Assembly (NCBI RefSeq): GCF_014641735.1
Contig: NZ_BMIH01000003.1
Coordinates: forward strand, 620,001-684,000
Origin: Sphingomonas metalli
Lineage (GTDB): Bacteria > Pseudomonadota > Alphaproteobacteria > Sphingomonadales > Sphingomonadaceae
Reading direction: 5' to 3'
Length of the DNA: 64,000 nt
Shown here: piece after piece, positions 47,652-57,320 of the stretch
How the letters are laid out: every line of letters begins with the position of its first letter
Position numbering within the stretch: position 1 is the first letter of the stretch
The notes under the pieces: model-generated
The model's input: the letters and a program-made list of their open reading frames with translations, nothing else
What the model was told of the DNA's origin: nothing
The model's database searches: none
Program-made: the position numbers and the translations under genes

Positions 47652-49088
47652 ATGCAGCCGCTCACCCTCTTCAACAGCCTGACGCGCCAGACCGAGACGT
47701 TCGCGCCGATCGATCCTGCGAACCTGCGGGTCTATTCCTGCGGGCCGACCGTCTACAATTATGCGCATATCGGCAACCTTCGCGCCTATGTCTTCACCGA
47801 CACGCTGTCGCGGGTGCTGAGGTGGAAGGCGGCGGCGATGGGTTGGGGCGCGCTGACCCATATCATCAACATCACCGATGTCGGCCACCTGACCTCTGAC
47901 GCCGATGCCGGCGACGACAAGATGGAGGCTGCGGCGAAGCGCGCGGGTCAGGATATCTGGGCGATCGCGCGGCATTATACCGAGGCGTTCAAGCAGAATC
48001 TGAGCGATCTCAACATCCGCGAGCCCGCGCGCTTCCCGCTCGCCACCGATCATGTCGCCGAGATGATCGCATGGGGACAGGCGATCGAGGCGAAGCATTG
48101 CTACCGCCTGCCCGATGGCCTGTATTTCGACGTCTCGACCGTGCCTGATTACGGCCGCCTCGCCCGCCATGGCGCCGAAGAGGGCGAGGGCCGGATCGAG
48201 GAGGTGGCGGGCAAGCGCCATGCCGCCGACTTCGCGATCTGGCGCACCTCCGCCCCCGGCGAGAACCGGCAGATGGAGTGGGACTCGCCTTGGGGCCGCG
48301 GCGCGCCGGGCTGGCATCTGGAATGCTCGGTGATGAGCCGCGCCTATCTGGGCGACCGGTTCGACATCCATACCGGCGGGATCGACCATCGCGAGATCCA
48401 CCATCCCAACGAGATCGCGCAGAACCAGGCGATGAGCGGCACCGCCGATACGGGCGCGAACTACTGGCTGCACAACAACTTCCTGGTCGAACGTGACGCC
48501 AAGATGTCGAAGTCGTCGGGCCAATTCACGCGGCTGCAGACGCTGGTCGACCGGGGCTATCATCCCCTCTCCTACCGGCTGATGTGCCTGCAGGCGCACT
48601 ACCGGTCGGAGATGGAATTCTCCTGGGAAGGACTGGCCGCGGCGCAGACGCGGCTGAAGCGGCTGGTGCAGGCGGTCGAGGCTCTACGCGCCCGCCCCGC
48701 CTCCCCCTCCAACGCGGCGGCCGCGCCCTATCTGGAGCGGCTGGATCAGGCGGTGTCGGACGATCTCAACACCCCGCGCGCGCTGCCGGTGCTCGACGAA
48801 CTGCTCGCCGACAAGCGCGTGTCGCCGGCCGACCGGCTGGCGGCGCTGGAGAAGTTCGATGCGATGCTGGGGCTGAAGCTGACGGCGCTGACCCGCGCCG
48901 AACTGCGCGTCCGACCCGCCGATGCGACGCTGGACGAGGCGGCGATCGCCGCGCGGCTCGCGGAACGGCGGGAGGCGCGGGTTGGGAAGGACTTCGCCCG
49001 CTCGGACGCGATCCGCGATGCACTGGCGGCGGCGGGCGTCGAGGTGATGGACGGCGACCCGCTCGGCTGGGATTGGCGGATCAGCTGA
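47652..49088 (+). CDS. cysS: Cysteinyl-tRNA synthetase
   Basis: 478 residues. Class I signatures: the HIGH-type motif in CGPTVYNYAHIGNLRAYVFTD and KMSKS in AKMSKSSGQF. Zinc ligands are the cysteine after YSCGP and those in WHLECSVM. DHREIHHPNEIAQNQA is characteristic of CysS. It charges tRNA-Cys. Its end overlaps the end of the convergent M48 peptidase gene by 8 bp. Confidence 0.98.
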   Translation: MQPLTLFNSLTRQTETFAPIDPANLRVYSCGPTVYNYAHIGNLRAYVFTDTLSRVLRWKAAAMGWGALTHIINITDVGHLTSDADAGDDKMEAAAKRAGQDIWAIARHYTEAFKQNLSDLNIREPARFPLATDHVAEMIAWGQAIEAKHCYRLPDGLYFDVSTVPDYGRLARHGAEEGEGRIEEVAGKRHAADFAIWRTSAPGENRQMEWDSPWGRGAPGWHLECSVMSRAYLGDRFDIHTGGIDHREIHHPNEIAQNQAMSGTADTGANYWLHNNFLVERDAKMSKSSGQFTRLQTLVDRGYHPLSYRLMCLQAHYRSEMEFSWEGLAAAQTRLKRLVQAVEALRARPASPSNAAAAPYLERLDQAVSDDLNTPRALPVLDELLADKRVSPADRLAALEKFDAMLGLKLTALTRAELRVRPADATLDEAAIAARLAERREARVGKDFARSDAIRDALAAAGVEVMDGDPLGWDWRIS

Positions 49089-50052
49089 GCGGCTGATCGC
49101 GGGTTGCGAGCAGCGCCGGTCGCCACAGGCCGGTCGCAGGCGCGGTCTTCAGCGCCGCCTCGATCGCATCCGCCCGCGCGCCGGAGGCTGGGTGGGTGCG
49201 GCTGCGGAACAGGCCGCCATCGACCTCGCCGCCATGCTCCCGCCAGAAGCGCGGCGCGGCGGCGGCGTCCCAGCCGGCATTGCGGAGCAGCGCCGCGCCG
49301 AGCAGGTCCGCCTCGCTTTCGGTCCGGCGGAACAACCGGCCGTTGCGACCGAACTCGGAAAAGAGGCCCCATTTGACGCCCGCCGCCTCCAGCCGGGCAC
49401 GGTGGCGCAGGACGATATGCGCCAGCTCATGCGCCACGACCGCCGCGGCCTCCGCCTCGCCATAGCGTTCGAGGAAGGGCTGACCGATCCGCACGACCGA
49501 TCCGTCCGAGTCCGCGATCAGCGCGCGGCCGGGCACGACTTCGAACGATGCGCGGCAGCCGGGCGAGGCGGCGATCGTCGCGTCGAAGCGGCGCGCGTCG
49601 CGCAGCAGCGTGACGGTCAGCGGCCGGTCAGCAGGCTCCGCCATCACCAGCGCGAGCGCGGCGTCGCGGGTGCGGGCGGAGGGTGGCCCTTTGGAGGGTG
49701 CGGGCACGGCGTGACCGGACACCGCGACCAGACCGTCGTCCGCGCGCACCCCTGCCGCGGCGGCCGGCGCGCCCGGCACGGTCAGCGCGATGGCGACCGG
49801 CGCGGCGAAGCCCTTCACCGTCGTACCCGCCGGCAGGGGCTGGGGAAGATACTGGTCGACCGCGTGGATCAGCCACCCCGGCGCAGGAGCGAGGCGGTCG
49901 CACAGGGTCGCATTGGCCGTCACCAGGCGCCAACCGATCCGCGCCAGCGCCGCGTCCGCCCGCGCCACCGCCGCATCGTCGTCGTTTGCAGGCGGAGCCG
50001 CACCGCCGAGAAGGAGAAGCGCGGCGGCAAGGGCGAGCAGACGGGACACCAT
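49081..50052 (-). CDS. M48-type zinc metallopeptidase, exported
   Basis: 323 residues with a signal peptide (MVSRLLALAAALLLLGGAAP). A PDZ-like region lies at about 90-160 (GVRADDGLVAVSGHAV). The HExxH zinc motif is VAHELAHIVLRH, and the third ligand glutamate lies in TESEADLLGAALL. The combination of PDZ-like and M48 parts suggests a periplasmic quality-control peptidase; substrate unknown. Confidence 0.85.
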   Translation of the reverse strand: MVSRLLALAAALLLLGGAAPPANDDDAAVARADAALARIGWRLVTANATLCDRLAPAPGWLIHAVDQYLPQPLPAGTTVKGFAAPVAIALTVPGAPAAAAGVRADDGLVAVSGHAVPAPSKGPPSARTRDAALALVMAEPADRPLTVTLLRDARRFDATIAASPGCRASFEVVPGRALIADSDGSVVRIGQPFLERYGEAEAAAVVAHELAHIVLRHRARLEAAGVKWGLFSEFGRNGRLFRRTESEADLLGAALLRNAGWDAAAAPRFWREHGGEVDGGLFRSRTHPASGARADAIEAALKTAPATGLWRPALLATRDQPLS

Positions 50053-50151
50053 GCCCCTCCCCTAGCCCCCTACCCGACCAGTGTCATTGCCCGGTCGCCG
50101 AAGCGCGCCTAGAGGCTCGTCCACTGCAAACGAGCAATGGACGTTTCCCTG

Positions 50152-51468
50152 ATGCGCATCGTGATGATCGGTTCCGGCTATGTGGGTCTGGTGTCAGGAG
50201 CGTGTTTCGCCGATTTCGGGCATGACGTGGTGTGCGTCGATAAGGACGAGGGGAAGATCGCGGCGCTCCATGCCGGGCGGATGCCGATCTACGAGCCGGG
50301 GCTGGACCAGCTCGTCGCCGCGAATGTCGCGGCCGGGCGGCTGACCTTCACCACCGACCTCGCCGCCTCGGTCGCGGGGGCGGAGGCGATCTTCATCGCG
50401 GTCGGCACCCCGGCGCGGCGCGGCGACGGGCATGCCGATCTCTCCTATGTCTTTGGGGCGACGCACGAGATCGCCGCGGCGTTGTCCGGCCCGACGGTGA
50501 TCGTGACCAAGTCGACCGTCCCGGTCGGCACCGGCGACGAAGTCGAGCGGATCATCCGCGAGGCGCGGCCGGAGCTGGACGTCGCAGTCGTCTCCAACCC
50601 CGAATTCCTGCGCGAGGGCGCGGCGATCGCCGACTTCAAGCGGCCCGACCGGGTGGTGATCGGCACCGACGATGCGCGCGCGCGCGGCGTGATGCAGGAG
50701 GTGTATCGCCCGCTCTATCTCAACGAAAACCCGATCCTGTTCACCGGCCGGCGGACGAGCGAGCTGATCAAATATGCCGCCAACGCCTTCCTCGCGACCA
50801 AGATCACCTTCATCAACGAGATCGCCGACCTGTGCGAGGTGGTGGGCGCGGACGTGAAGGACGTCTCCCGCGGCATCGGGCTCGACAACCGGATCGGGCG
50901 CAAGTTCCTCCATGCCGGTCCCGGCTATGGCGGCTCGTGCTTCCCCAAGGACACGCTGGCGCTGCTCAAGACCGCGGACGATTATGAGAGCCCGATCCAC
51001 ATCGTCGATGCGGTGGTGAAGGTGAACGAGGCGAGGAAGCGCAAGATGGGGCGCAAGGTGCTCCATGCACTCGGCGCCCAGGGTGACGGTAGCGACGCGC
51101 GCGGCAAGACGGTCGCGCTGCTCGGCCTCACCTTCAAGCCCAATACCGACGATATGCGCGACGCTCCCTCGATCGCGATCGCCCAGGCGCTGGCGGATGC
51201 CGGGGTGACGGTGCGCGCGCACGATCCGGAGGGGACCAAGCAGGCCAAGACAATGATGCCCGACCTGACCTATTGCGCCGATCCCTATGAGGCGGTGCAG
51301 GGTGCGGACGCGGTGGTGATCGTGACCGAGTGGGACGCCTTCCGCGCGCTCGACCTCCACCGGCTCAAGTCCGCGATGGCGACGCCGGTAATGGTCGACC
51401 TGCGCAACGTCTATCGCCGCGAGGCGGTGGAGGCGGCGGGCTTCAGCTACACGGCCGTGGGCCGTTGA
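50152..51468 (+). CDS. UDP-glucose 6-dehydrogenase
   Basis: 438 residues. NAD-binding motif IGSGYVGLVSGACFADFGHDV at the start, catalytic Cys in GPGYGGSCFPKDT, and a C-terminal NDP-sugar-binding domain (LGLTFKPNTDDMRDAPS). It oxidises UDP-glucose to UDP-glucuronate for exopolysaccharide or glycosphingolipid sugar, the latter a sphingomonad trait. ATG 50152 matches the canonical start; an ATG 15 bp earlier is possible. The next gene overlaps its stop. Confidence 0.95.
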   Translation: MRIVMIGSGYVGLVSGACFADFGHDVVCVDKDEGKIAALHAGRMPIYEPGLDQLVAANVAAGRLTFTTDLAASVAGAEAIFIAVGTPARRGDGHADLSYVFGATHEIAAALSGPTVIVTKSTVPVGTGDEVERIIREARPELDVAVVSNPEFLREGAAIADFKRPDRVVIGTDDARARGVMQEVYRPLYLNENPILFTGRRTSELIKYAANAFLATKITFINEIADLCEVVGADVKDVSRGIGLDNRIGRKFLHAGPGYGGSCFPKDTLALLKTADDYESPIHIVDAVVKVNEARKRKMGRKVLHALGAQGDGSDARGKTVALLGLTFKPNTDDMRDAPSIAIAQALADAGVTVRAHDPEGTKQAKTMMPDLTYCADPYEAVQGADAVVIVTEWDAFRALDLHRLKSAMATPVMVDLRNVYRREAVEAAGFSYTAVGR

Positions 51469-52406
51469 CGATCGCGGTCCTGCCGGCGATCGCGCGGCCG
51501 CTCCTCGAGCCGCATCTTCCGGCGGACCTCGACGTGCGCTGGTTCGCCAGCGTCGAGGAGGCGAAGGCCGGCATCGCCGATGCGGCGATCGCCTGGGTCG
51601 ACCTGCAGCCGACCAGTCTCGTCGCCGAGGTGCTCTCGGCGGCGGGGCAGCAGCTGCGCTGGGTCTCGACGCTCTATGCCGGGCTCGACGCCTTCCCGCT
51701 CGACCGGCTGCGCGAGCGCGGCGTCACCGTCACCAACGGCAGCGGTATCAACGCGGTCGCGGTCGCCGAATATGCGGTGATGGGCATGCTGGTCGCCGCC
51801 AAGCGCTTCGACCGGGTGGTCCGCGCCGCCGATGCGCGCGAATGGCCGTGGGACGCACCGGGCAAGATAGAACTGGCAGGCAGCCGCGCGCTGATCATCG
51901 GTCATGGCACGATCGGTCGCGCGATCGGTGGGCGGCTGGCGGGGTTCGAGGTCGCGGTGACCGGCGTCACCCGATCGGGTCGCGACGGGACGCTGACCCC
52001 CGATGCCTGGCGCGCACAATTAAGCGGGTTCGACTGGGTCATCCTCGCTGCGCCCTCGACCGCGGACACCCGCGCGATGATCGGGGCCGCGGAGCTGGCG
52101 GCGATGAAGCCGGGGTCCTGGCTCGTCAATATCGCGCGCGGCGACATGATCGATCAGGCGGCGCTCGTCGCGGCGCTTGGCAAGGGGCGGCTTGCGGGCG
52201 CCTTTCTCGATCCGACCGATCCCGAACCCCTGCCCGCCGACCACCCGCTCTGGTCCGCACCCGACGTGATCCTGTCGATGCACCTGTCCGGACGCAGCCA
52301 GTCGAGCATGTTCCGCCGCGCCGCCGCCCTCTTCCTCGACAATCTGGCCGCTTGGCAAGCGGGTCGGCCGATGACGAATATGGTGGATCTCGCCGCCGGT
52401 TACTGA
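51465..52406 (+). CDS. D-2-hydroxyacid dehydrogenase family protein
   Basis: 313 residues. NAD-binding GHGTIGRAIGGRLAGF, conserved Arg in LVNIARGDMIDQAAL, and His in VILSMHLSGRS. The usual FDVF(x)EPLP glutamate region appears as LDPTDPEPLP. Substrate is unknown (glyoxylate/hydroxypyruvate- or phosphoglycerate-type). The start is TTG at 51465, which overlaps the UDP-glucose dehydrogenase stop (TTGA); no ATG precedes the fold. Confidence 0.85.
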   Translation: MTIAVLPAIARPLLEPHLPADLDVRWFASVEEAKAGIADAAIAWVDLQPTSLVAEVLSAAGQQLRWVSTLYAGLDAFPLDRLRERGVTVTNGSGINAVAVAEYAVMGMLVAAKRFDRVVRAADAREWPWDAPGKIELAGSRALIIGHGTIGRAIGGRLAGFEVAVTGVTRSGRDGTLTPDAWRAQLSGFDWVILAAPSTADTRAMIGAAELAAMKPGSWLVNIARGDMIDQAALVAALGKGRLAGAFLDPTDPEPLPADHPLWSAPDVILSMHLSGRSQSSMFRRAAALFLDNLAAWQAGRPMTNMVDLAAGY

Positions 52407-52508
52407 CCCACACGGCAATAAAGCCTCGCTTCTCAGGCGCAAACACGCCGAACATTGCGGAATCGGCGCAAACGGCGCATGGGGCGCGCCTGGACAAGCG
52501 AGGACGAT

Positions 52509-53882
52509 ATGGCCGCCAACTGGGCCCCCGATAGCTGGACCGCCGCCGAGGCGCGCCAGATGCCCGACTATCCCGATGGCGCCGCGCTGAAGGCGGCGAC
52601 CGACACGCTCGCCACCTATCCGCCGCTGGTCTTCGCCGGCGAGGCGCGCGCCTTGACCCAGCAGCTGGGGGAAGTGGCGGCGGGACGCGGCTTCCTGCTC
52701 CAGGGCGGCGACTGCGCCGAGAGCTTTGCCGAGCACAGCGCCAACAACATCCGCGATACCTTCCGCGTCATCCTCCAGATGGCGGTTGTGCTGACCTGGG
52801 CCTCGAAGTTGCCGGTGGTGAAGCTCGGCCGCATGGCCGGCCAGTTCGCCAAGCCGCGCTCCACCCCGACCGAGACGATCGACGGGGTCGAACTGCCCAG
52901 CTATCGCGGCGACAATGTCAACGACATCGCCTTCACCGAAGCGGCACGCCAGCCCGATCCGCAGCGGCTGATCCGCGCCTATTCGCAGGGTGCGGCGACG
53001 CTCAACCTGCTGCGCGCCTTCGCGCAGGGCGGCTATGCGAACCTGCATCAGGTGCATCGCTGGACCCACGACTTCATGGGCCGCAGCCCCTGGGCCGCCA
53101 AATATCGCGAGACGGCGGACCGCATCGGCGAGGCGCTGGAATTCATGGCCGCCTGCGGCATCGATCCCGAGACCGTGCCGCAACTCGCCCAGACCGACTT
53201 CTACACCAGCCACGAGGCGCTGCTGCTGCCGTTCGAGCAGGCGATGACGCGGCAGGATTCGCTGACCGGCGACTGGTACGACACCTCGGCCCACTTCCTG
53301 TGGATCGGCGACCGCACGCGGTTCGAAGGCAGCGCGCATGTCGAGTTCCTGCGCGGCATCGGCAACCCGATCGGCGTCAAGTGCGGCCCCAGCCTCGAGC
53401 CCGACGCGCTGCTGCGGATGCTCGACACGCTCAATCCCGGGCGCGTCCCCGGCCGCATGACGCTCATCACCCGCTACGGCTATGACAAGATCGAGGCGCA
53501 CCTGCCGCGCCTGGTCCGCGCCGTGACGCGCGAGGGCCATCCGGTGGTGTGGAGCTGCGATCCGATGCACGGCAACACGGTGAAGGCGGCGACCGGCTAC
53601 AAGACCCGGCCGTTCGACCGCATCCTGGCCGAGGTGCGCGGCTTCTTCGCCGTCCACCGCGCGGAGGGCACGCATGCCGGCGGCATCCATGCCGAGATGA
53701 CCGGGCAGAACGTGACCGAATGCACCGGCGGCGCGATTGACGTGACCGAACAGTCTCTGGCGGATCGCTACCACACGCATTGCGACCCGCGCCTGAACGC
53801 GGGGCAGAGCCTCGAGCTCGCCTTTCTGCTCGCCGAGATGCTCAACGCCGAGATGGCCGAGCGCCGCCAGGCCGCGGCCTGA
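52509..53882 (+). CDS. Class II 3-deoxy-7-phosphoheptulonate (DAHP) synthase
   Basis: 457 residues of the plant-like type II family, first enzyme of the shikimate pathway (phosphoenolpyruvate plus erythrose 4-phosphate). Diagnostic segments are [61 protein letters not shown] and [19 protein letters not shown], the metal Cys being in GGDCAE. Length is usual for type II. Confidence 0.97.
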   Translation: MAANWAPDSWTAAEARQMPDYPDGAALKAATDTLATYPPLVFAGEARALTQQLGEVAAGRGFLLQGGDCAESFAEHSANNIRDTFRVILQMAVVLTWASKLPVVKLGRMAGQFAKPRSTPTETIDGVELPSYRGDNVNDIAFTEAARQPDPQRLIRAYSQGAATLNLLRAFAQGGYANLHQVHRWTHDFMGRSPWAAKYRETADRIGEALEFMAACGIDPETVPQLAQTDFYTSHEALLLPFEQAMTRQDSLTGDWYDTSAHFLWIGDRTRFEGSAHVEFLRGIGNPIGVKCGPSLEPDALLRMLDTLNPGRVPGRMTLITRYGYDKIEAHLPRLVRAVTREGHPVVWSCDPMHGNTVKAATGYKTRPFDRILAEVRGFFAVHRAEGTHAGGIHAEMTGQNVTECTGGAIDVTEQSLADRYHTHCDPRLNAGQSLELAFLLAEMLNAEMAERRQAAA

Positions 53883-53913
53883 GCGGCAATCGCCGGGGCG
53901 GCGCAACAAGCGC

Positions 53914-53942
53914 TTGACGCCGCCCCCACCCCCGGATAGACG
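53914..53942 (+). promoter_or_regulatory. Promoter of tRNA-Glu
   Basis: TTGACG at 53914-53919, 17-bp spacer, TAGACG at 53937-53942, 18 bp before the mature tRNA 5' end. Confidence 0.55.
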
Positions 53943-53960
53943 CGCGCCTCCACCGCACAC

Positions 53961-54036
53961 GGCCCCTTCGTCTAGCGGTCTAGGACGTCGCCCTCTCACG
54001 GCGAAAACACGGGTTCGAGTCCCGTAGGGGTCACCA
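53961..54036 (+). tRNA. tRNA-Glu (anticodon CUC)
   Basis: Full cloverleaf: acceptor GGCCCCT / AGGGGTC, anticodon stem CGCC/GGCG with loop CTCTCAC and anticodon CTC at 53995-53997, T arm ACGGG-TTCGAGT-CCCGT, discriminator A and encoded CCA. It reads GAG codons. In alphaproteobacteria it supplements tRNA-Glu(UUC), which is not in the window. Confidence 0.97.
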
Positions 54037-54186
54037 GCATCGCGCCGCTTGAGCGCCTTGCGGCAGGGACGCTTCCTCATACCCGCCTGAACGCCGCTGC
54101 GCTCGAGACGCCCTTCCGGCTCTGCGATGTTCGCCCGTGGTCAAAGGCGGCGCCCGCCACTAGGTTCGTCGGCGGAGATGATGCCG

Positions 54187-54846
54187 ATGATCCGATATAG
54201 CCCGTCCGAATCCCTCTCGCCGCGGCGCGCCGCCGCGCCGCATTGCCGCGCGCTGCTGTTGGCGCGGGCTGCCCTGTGTCTGACGGCTCTGACGACGTCC
54301 ATGCCCGCGGGCGCAGCCGCCGAGAGATCCGGATGGCCGCAGACGGTCGGCGAATGGACGGTCGCGATCGGCAAGGATGGCGATGGCTGCTTCCTGTCGC
54401 GGCGCTACGATCGTCTCGGCGCGACGACGCTGCTGCTCGGCCTCGATCGCGACGGGACGAACCATCTCTCGGTGCTCAATGCCAATTGGACGATCCAACC
54501 GCGTGACCGGCAGGCGCTCGATTTCCGGCTCTCCAAGGGGCGCTACGACAGGCATTTCGTGGTCGGCATCGCTGCCGATGGCCAGCAGGGTTTCGCTACC
54601 AGCTTCGAATGGCGCTTCCCCGCCTATTTTGCGACGTCCGCGTTCCTCCATATCGATCGCGGCAGGATCCCGGTCGAGCGGCTGAGCCTGGAGGGAAGCG
54701 GCGATGCGGTTGCCACGTTGCGCCGCTGCGTCGCCGCCCTGGGTCGAACGGGCGCCGACGCGACGAAGGCCGCGGGCGCCGGCACCGGGATCCCGCGCGA
54801 CCCCTTTGCCGAATCGGTGTCGAAACCGCGCCGGGCGCGGCGCTAG
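54187..54846 (+). CDS. Exported protein of unknown function
   Basis: 219 residues with a signal-like region (LLLARAALCLTALTTSMPAGAAA) preceded by an Arg-rich segment. The mature part is WPQTVGEWTVAIGKDGDGCFLSRRYD followed by strands resembling the invasion-associated or BON-like beta folds only loosely; I do not recognise it. Cysteines are in DGCFLS and LRRCVAAL, which could form a disulfide. Several in-frame ATGs cluster at 54178-54187; the last, nine bases after GGAG, is favoured. Confidence 0.65.
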   Translation: MIRYSPSESLSPRRAAAPHCRALLLARAALCLTALTTSMPAGAAAERSGWPQTVGEWTVAIGKDGDGCFLSRRYDRLGATTLLLGLDRDGTNHLSVLNANWTIQPRDRQALDFRLSKGRYDRHFVVGIAADGQQGFATSFEWRFPAYFATSAFLHIDRGRIPVERLSLEGSGDAVATLRRCVAALGRTGADATKAAGAGTGIPRDPFAESVSKPRRARR

Positions 54847-54998
54847 GCGGCGGGGCGAACGACCAGTCGACCCGATTCCACGGCACGCCGATGCTCCGTT
54901 TCGGCTCGACGGAGAAGCGGCACGTCCGATCCTATGTCCGATTGTGGAACAATGCCGCGTCCGCTTGTTTGTTACAGTTGGTAAACGAGTGGAAGACA

Positions 54999-55313
54999 AT
55001 GATGCGTACAATTTCAACGAAGTCGCTGGTTGCGGTCGTGACGCTGGTCGGCGCCTTTGGGGTCAGTGGCTGCGCCACCAAGTCGTTCGTGCGCGAGCAG
55101 ATCGCGCCGGTCAGTCAGCGCGTCGACACGCTGGAAGCGCGGCTGCAGGAGACCGACACGACCGCCAAGTCGGCGCTCGCCGAAGCGCAGGCCGCCTCGG
55201 GTCAGGCGCAGAACAACGGCCAGCGGCTCGAGCAGCTGTCGGGCCGGGTCGATGGCGTCGACCAGCGCCTGACCGTGCAGGAGCAGAAGCGCGCCAAGCG
55301 GCCGCGGCACTGA
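54999..55313 (+). CDS. Small lipoprotein with coiled-coil
   Basis: 104 residues. Signal ends in lipobox FGVSGC; the mature chain is a likely coiled coil (APVSQRVDTLEARLQETDTTAKS ... LEQLSGRVDGVDQRLTVQEQ). The start ATKSFVREQ resembles the N-terminal part of sphingomonad OmpA-family lipoproteins, but the OmpA peptidoglycan-binding domain is absent, so this is either a stand-alone form or a truncation. Two adjacent ATG codons (54999, 55002) are possible starts. Confidence 0.75.
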   Translation: MMRTISTKSLVAVVTLVGAFGVSGCATKSFVREQIAPVSQRVDTLEARLQETDTTAKSALAEAQAASGQAQNNGQRLEQLSGRVDGVDQRLTVQEQKRAKRPRH

Positions 55314-55351
55314 TCGCGGCGATATCGGCAGATGGCGCGTAACCACGCCGG

Positions 55352-56017
55352 ATGATCGCGATTCTCGCAGGGCTGGCCGGGCTGACCATTGTCGGCCCGG
55401 CCAAGGTCCCTCCTCCGCCTGTTGCAGCTCCCGTCGAGGCTGCGCCGCTGCCGTCCGAACCGACGCTGGTCCCTTACGAGGCGGTCATGCGGGTCGTGCG
55501 ATGGGTGACATCGGCCAAGGACAATCGCGCGCTGCCCTGGGCGGTCGTGGACAAGAGCCAGGCCGCCCTGTTCCTCTTCGACGGCAAGGGCCAGCCACTG
55601 GCCGCCGTGCCCGTGCTGATCGGGATCGCTAGCGGCGACGAGGCGAGTCCCGGAGTCGGCAACAAGAAGCTCGCCGATCTCGGCCCGGCGGAGAAGACCA
55701 CGCCGGCCGGTCGCTTCCTCGCCAAGTTCGGCCTGCCGGTCGGCGGTGAGCGGGTGCTCTGGGTCGACTACGCGACCTCCGTGGCGCTGCATCCGATTCC
55801 GCGGGACGCCGCAGCGGGCGAGCAGCGGCGTGCGCGGATGCTCTCGCCGGACCCGGGCGACAATCGCATCACCTTCGGCTGCATCAACGTGCCCAAGGCC
55901 TTTTACAGCCGCAGCCTGCGTCCGCTGTTCCGCGGCAAGGGCGGCTATGTCTATGTGCTGCCGGACAGCAAGCCGCTGGAAGAGGTGTTCCCGAGGCTGC
56001 GGGTCTACGCGCCCTGA
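55352..56017 (+). CDS. L,D-transpeptidase (YkuD-type) candidate
   Basis: 221 residues: N-terminal membrane or signal segment (MIAILAGLAGLTIVGP), a Pro-rich linker, and a YkuD-like domain. Its LWVDYATSVALHPI and NRITFGCINVP carry the catalytic His and Cys regions. The cysteine motif is FGCIN rather than the common SHGCxR, a variant also found in some exported proteins of the family, so activity on peptidoglycan is likely but not certain. It is preceded by the small lipoprotein gene with 38 bp between. Confidence 0.8.
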   Translation: MIAILAGLAGLTIVGPAKVPPPPVAAPVEAAPLPSEPTLVPYEAVMRVVRWVTSAKDNRALPWAVVDKSQAALFLFDGKGQPLAAVPVLIGIASGDEASPGVGNKKLADLGPAEKTTPAGRFLAKFGLPVGGERVLWVDYATSVALHPIPRDAAAGEQRRARMLSPDPGDNRITFGCINVPKAFYSRSLRPLFRGKGGYVYVLPDSKPLEEVFPRLRVYAP

Positions 56018-56029
56018 CGGGGCGCGCGT

Positions 56030-57121
56030 CTACGCGTCCTCGCGCCCCGCCGGCACGGCTTCGTTCGGCGCGCCGACCGACTGGCGGACGATCAGCGCGT
56101 GGTCGGCAACCTGGCGGCGGACGAAGGGCTTGCCTTGCCGCGCCGTTCGGACGGCTTCCGCCATCAGCACGATGCTGTCGACCGCCATGTCGCGGATCGG
56201 CTGGCGGATGGTGGTGAGCTCGGGATAGATATTGGTGGCGATCCAGCTGTCGTCGAAGCCGCATACGGTCAGCCGGTCCGGCACGTCGAGCCCGCGACGA
56301 TGCGCCACCATCACCGTCGCCGCGGCCATGTCGTCGTTGCTGGCGAAGATCGCGGTGGGCGGATCGTCGCGATCGAGAAGCTGCTCGGCCGCCACCAGAC
56401 CGGAACGATAGGTGAAATAGCCCTGTGCGATCAGGTCCGGCTCAACGGTCAGACCCGCCTCGCTCATCGCCGCCCGAAAACCCTCCAGCCGGGTATGGCT
56501 CGCGGCGAGGACCGGCTCGCCCATGATGAAGCCGATCCGGCGGTGGCCGCGCGCGATCAGATGCTGGGTGATCTCGCGCGCGGCGGCGCCCTCGTCGATC
56601 GAGATGCTCGACAGCATGTCCTCGGGGTGATCGGCGCCGACGAGCAGCACCGGCATCGCCGCCGCGCGCGCGACCGCGAGCAGCGCATCGACGTCGCTGA
56701 GCGGCGGGGTGAGGATGATCCCGTCCACGCCGCTCGCCACCATGCCCTTCAGCACGCCGAGCGCATCGACCTCGAGCTCGACGGGGCGCGACAGGAGTTG
56801 GATGTCCATGATCGACGCCTGATCGATCGCGCCCATCAGGAAGTCGACGATGTAGGAGCTGCGCGGAGAGTTGTAGAGCAAACCGAGTCGCAGCAGTTCG
56901 GCCCCGGACAACATCCGCGCCGACCGATTGGGCACATAGTGCAGGTCGGCGACAAGCTGCATGATCCGCTCGCGCGTATCGGGCCGCACGCTCCATGGCG
57001 AACTCAGCACGCGCGATACCGTCATCTTGGAAACGCCCGCGGCGGCGGCGATGTCGCCGATCGTCGCGGCGCCCCTCTGCTTGGCGCTGTGCGTTTTGGG
57101 ACGTCGGGTCGATCCGGTCAT
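56030..57121 (-). CDS. LacI-family transcriptional regulator (divergent to GH3)
   Basis: 363 residues. Helix-turn-helix ATIGDIAAAAGVSKMTVSRVLSS near residue 20-42, hinge HYVPNRSARMLSG, then the periplasmic-binding-protein-like sugar domain ending near VCGFDDSWIATNIYPELTTIRQP. It is predicted to repress its own gene and the divergent GH3 gene until a sugar inducer binds. ATG 57121 is chosen because the HTH follows at normal distance. Confidence 0.92.
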   Translation of the reverse strand: MTGSTRRPKTHSAKQRGAATIGDIAAAAGVSKMTVSRVLSSPWSVRPDTRERIMQLVADLHYVPNRSARMLSGAELLRLGLLYNSPRSSYIVDFLMGAIDQASIMDIQLLSRPVELEVDALGVLKGMVASGVDGIILTPPLSDVDALLAVARAAAMPVLLVGADHPEDMLSSISIDEGAAAREITQHLIARGHRRIGFIMGEPVLAASHTRLEGFRAAMSEAGLTVEPDLIAQGYFTYRSGLVAAEQLLDRDDPPTAIFASNDDMAAATVMVAHRRGLDVPDRLTVCGFDDSWIATNIYPELTTIRQPIRDMAVDSIVLMAEAVRTARQGKPFVRRQVADHALIVRQSVGAPNEAVPAGREDA

Positions 57122-57163
57122 GTCACGACAGCGATGACCTGTCCGCTCGCGCGGGTCAACCGG

Positions 57164-57206
57164 ACCGGTAACAAACAAGCGGTTGCGCCGGCGGTTGGTT
57201 ACCGGT
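57164..57206. promoter_or_regulatory. LacI-type operator candidates in the divergent region
   Basis: ACCGGTAAC at 57164-57172 and GTTACCGGT at 57198-57206 are reverse complements with centres 37 bp apart. Each contains the ACCGGT core with CpG centre expected for LacI-family operators; a joined consensus would be GTTACCGGTAAC. They lie between the divergent LacI gene and GH3. Confidence 0.6.
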
Positions 57207-57320
57207 ACCATAGATCCTAGAAGAGCAAGTTGGCCATCGGGGGAGGCTATGGGCGCGTATCGGTCGACAGCGGCCCCCGATCGGCTGCTAAGCATCGGCT
57301 TTCAGGATGAGGATTCTGCC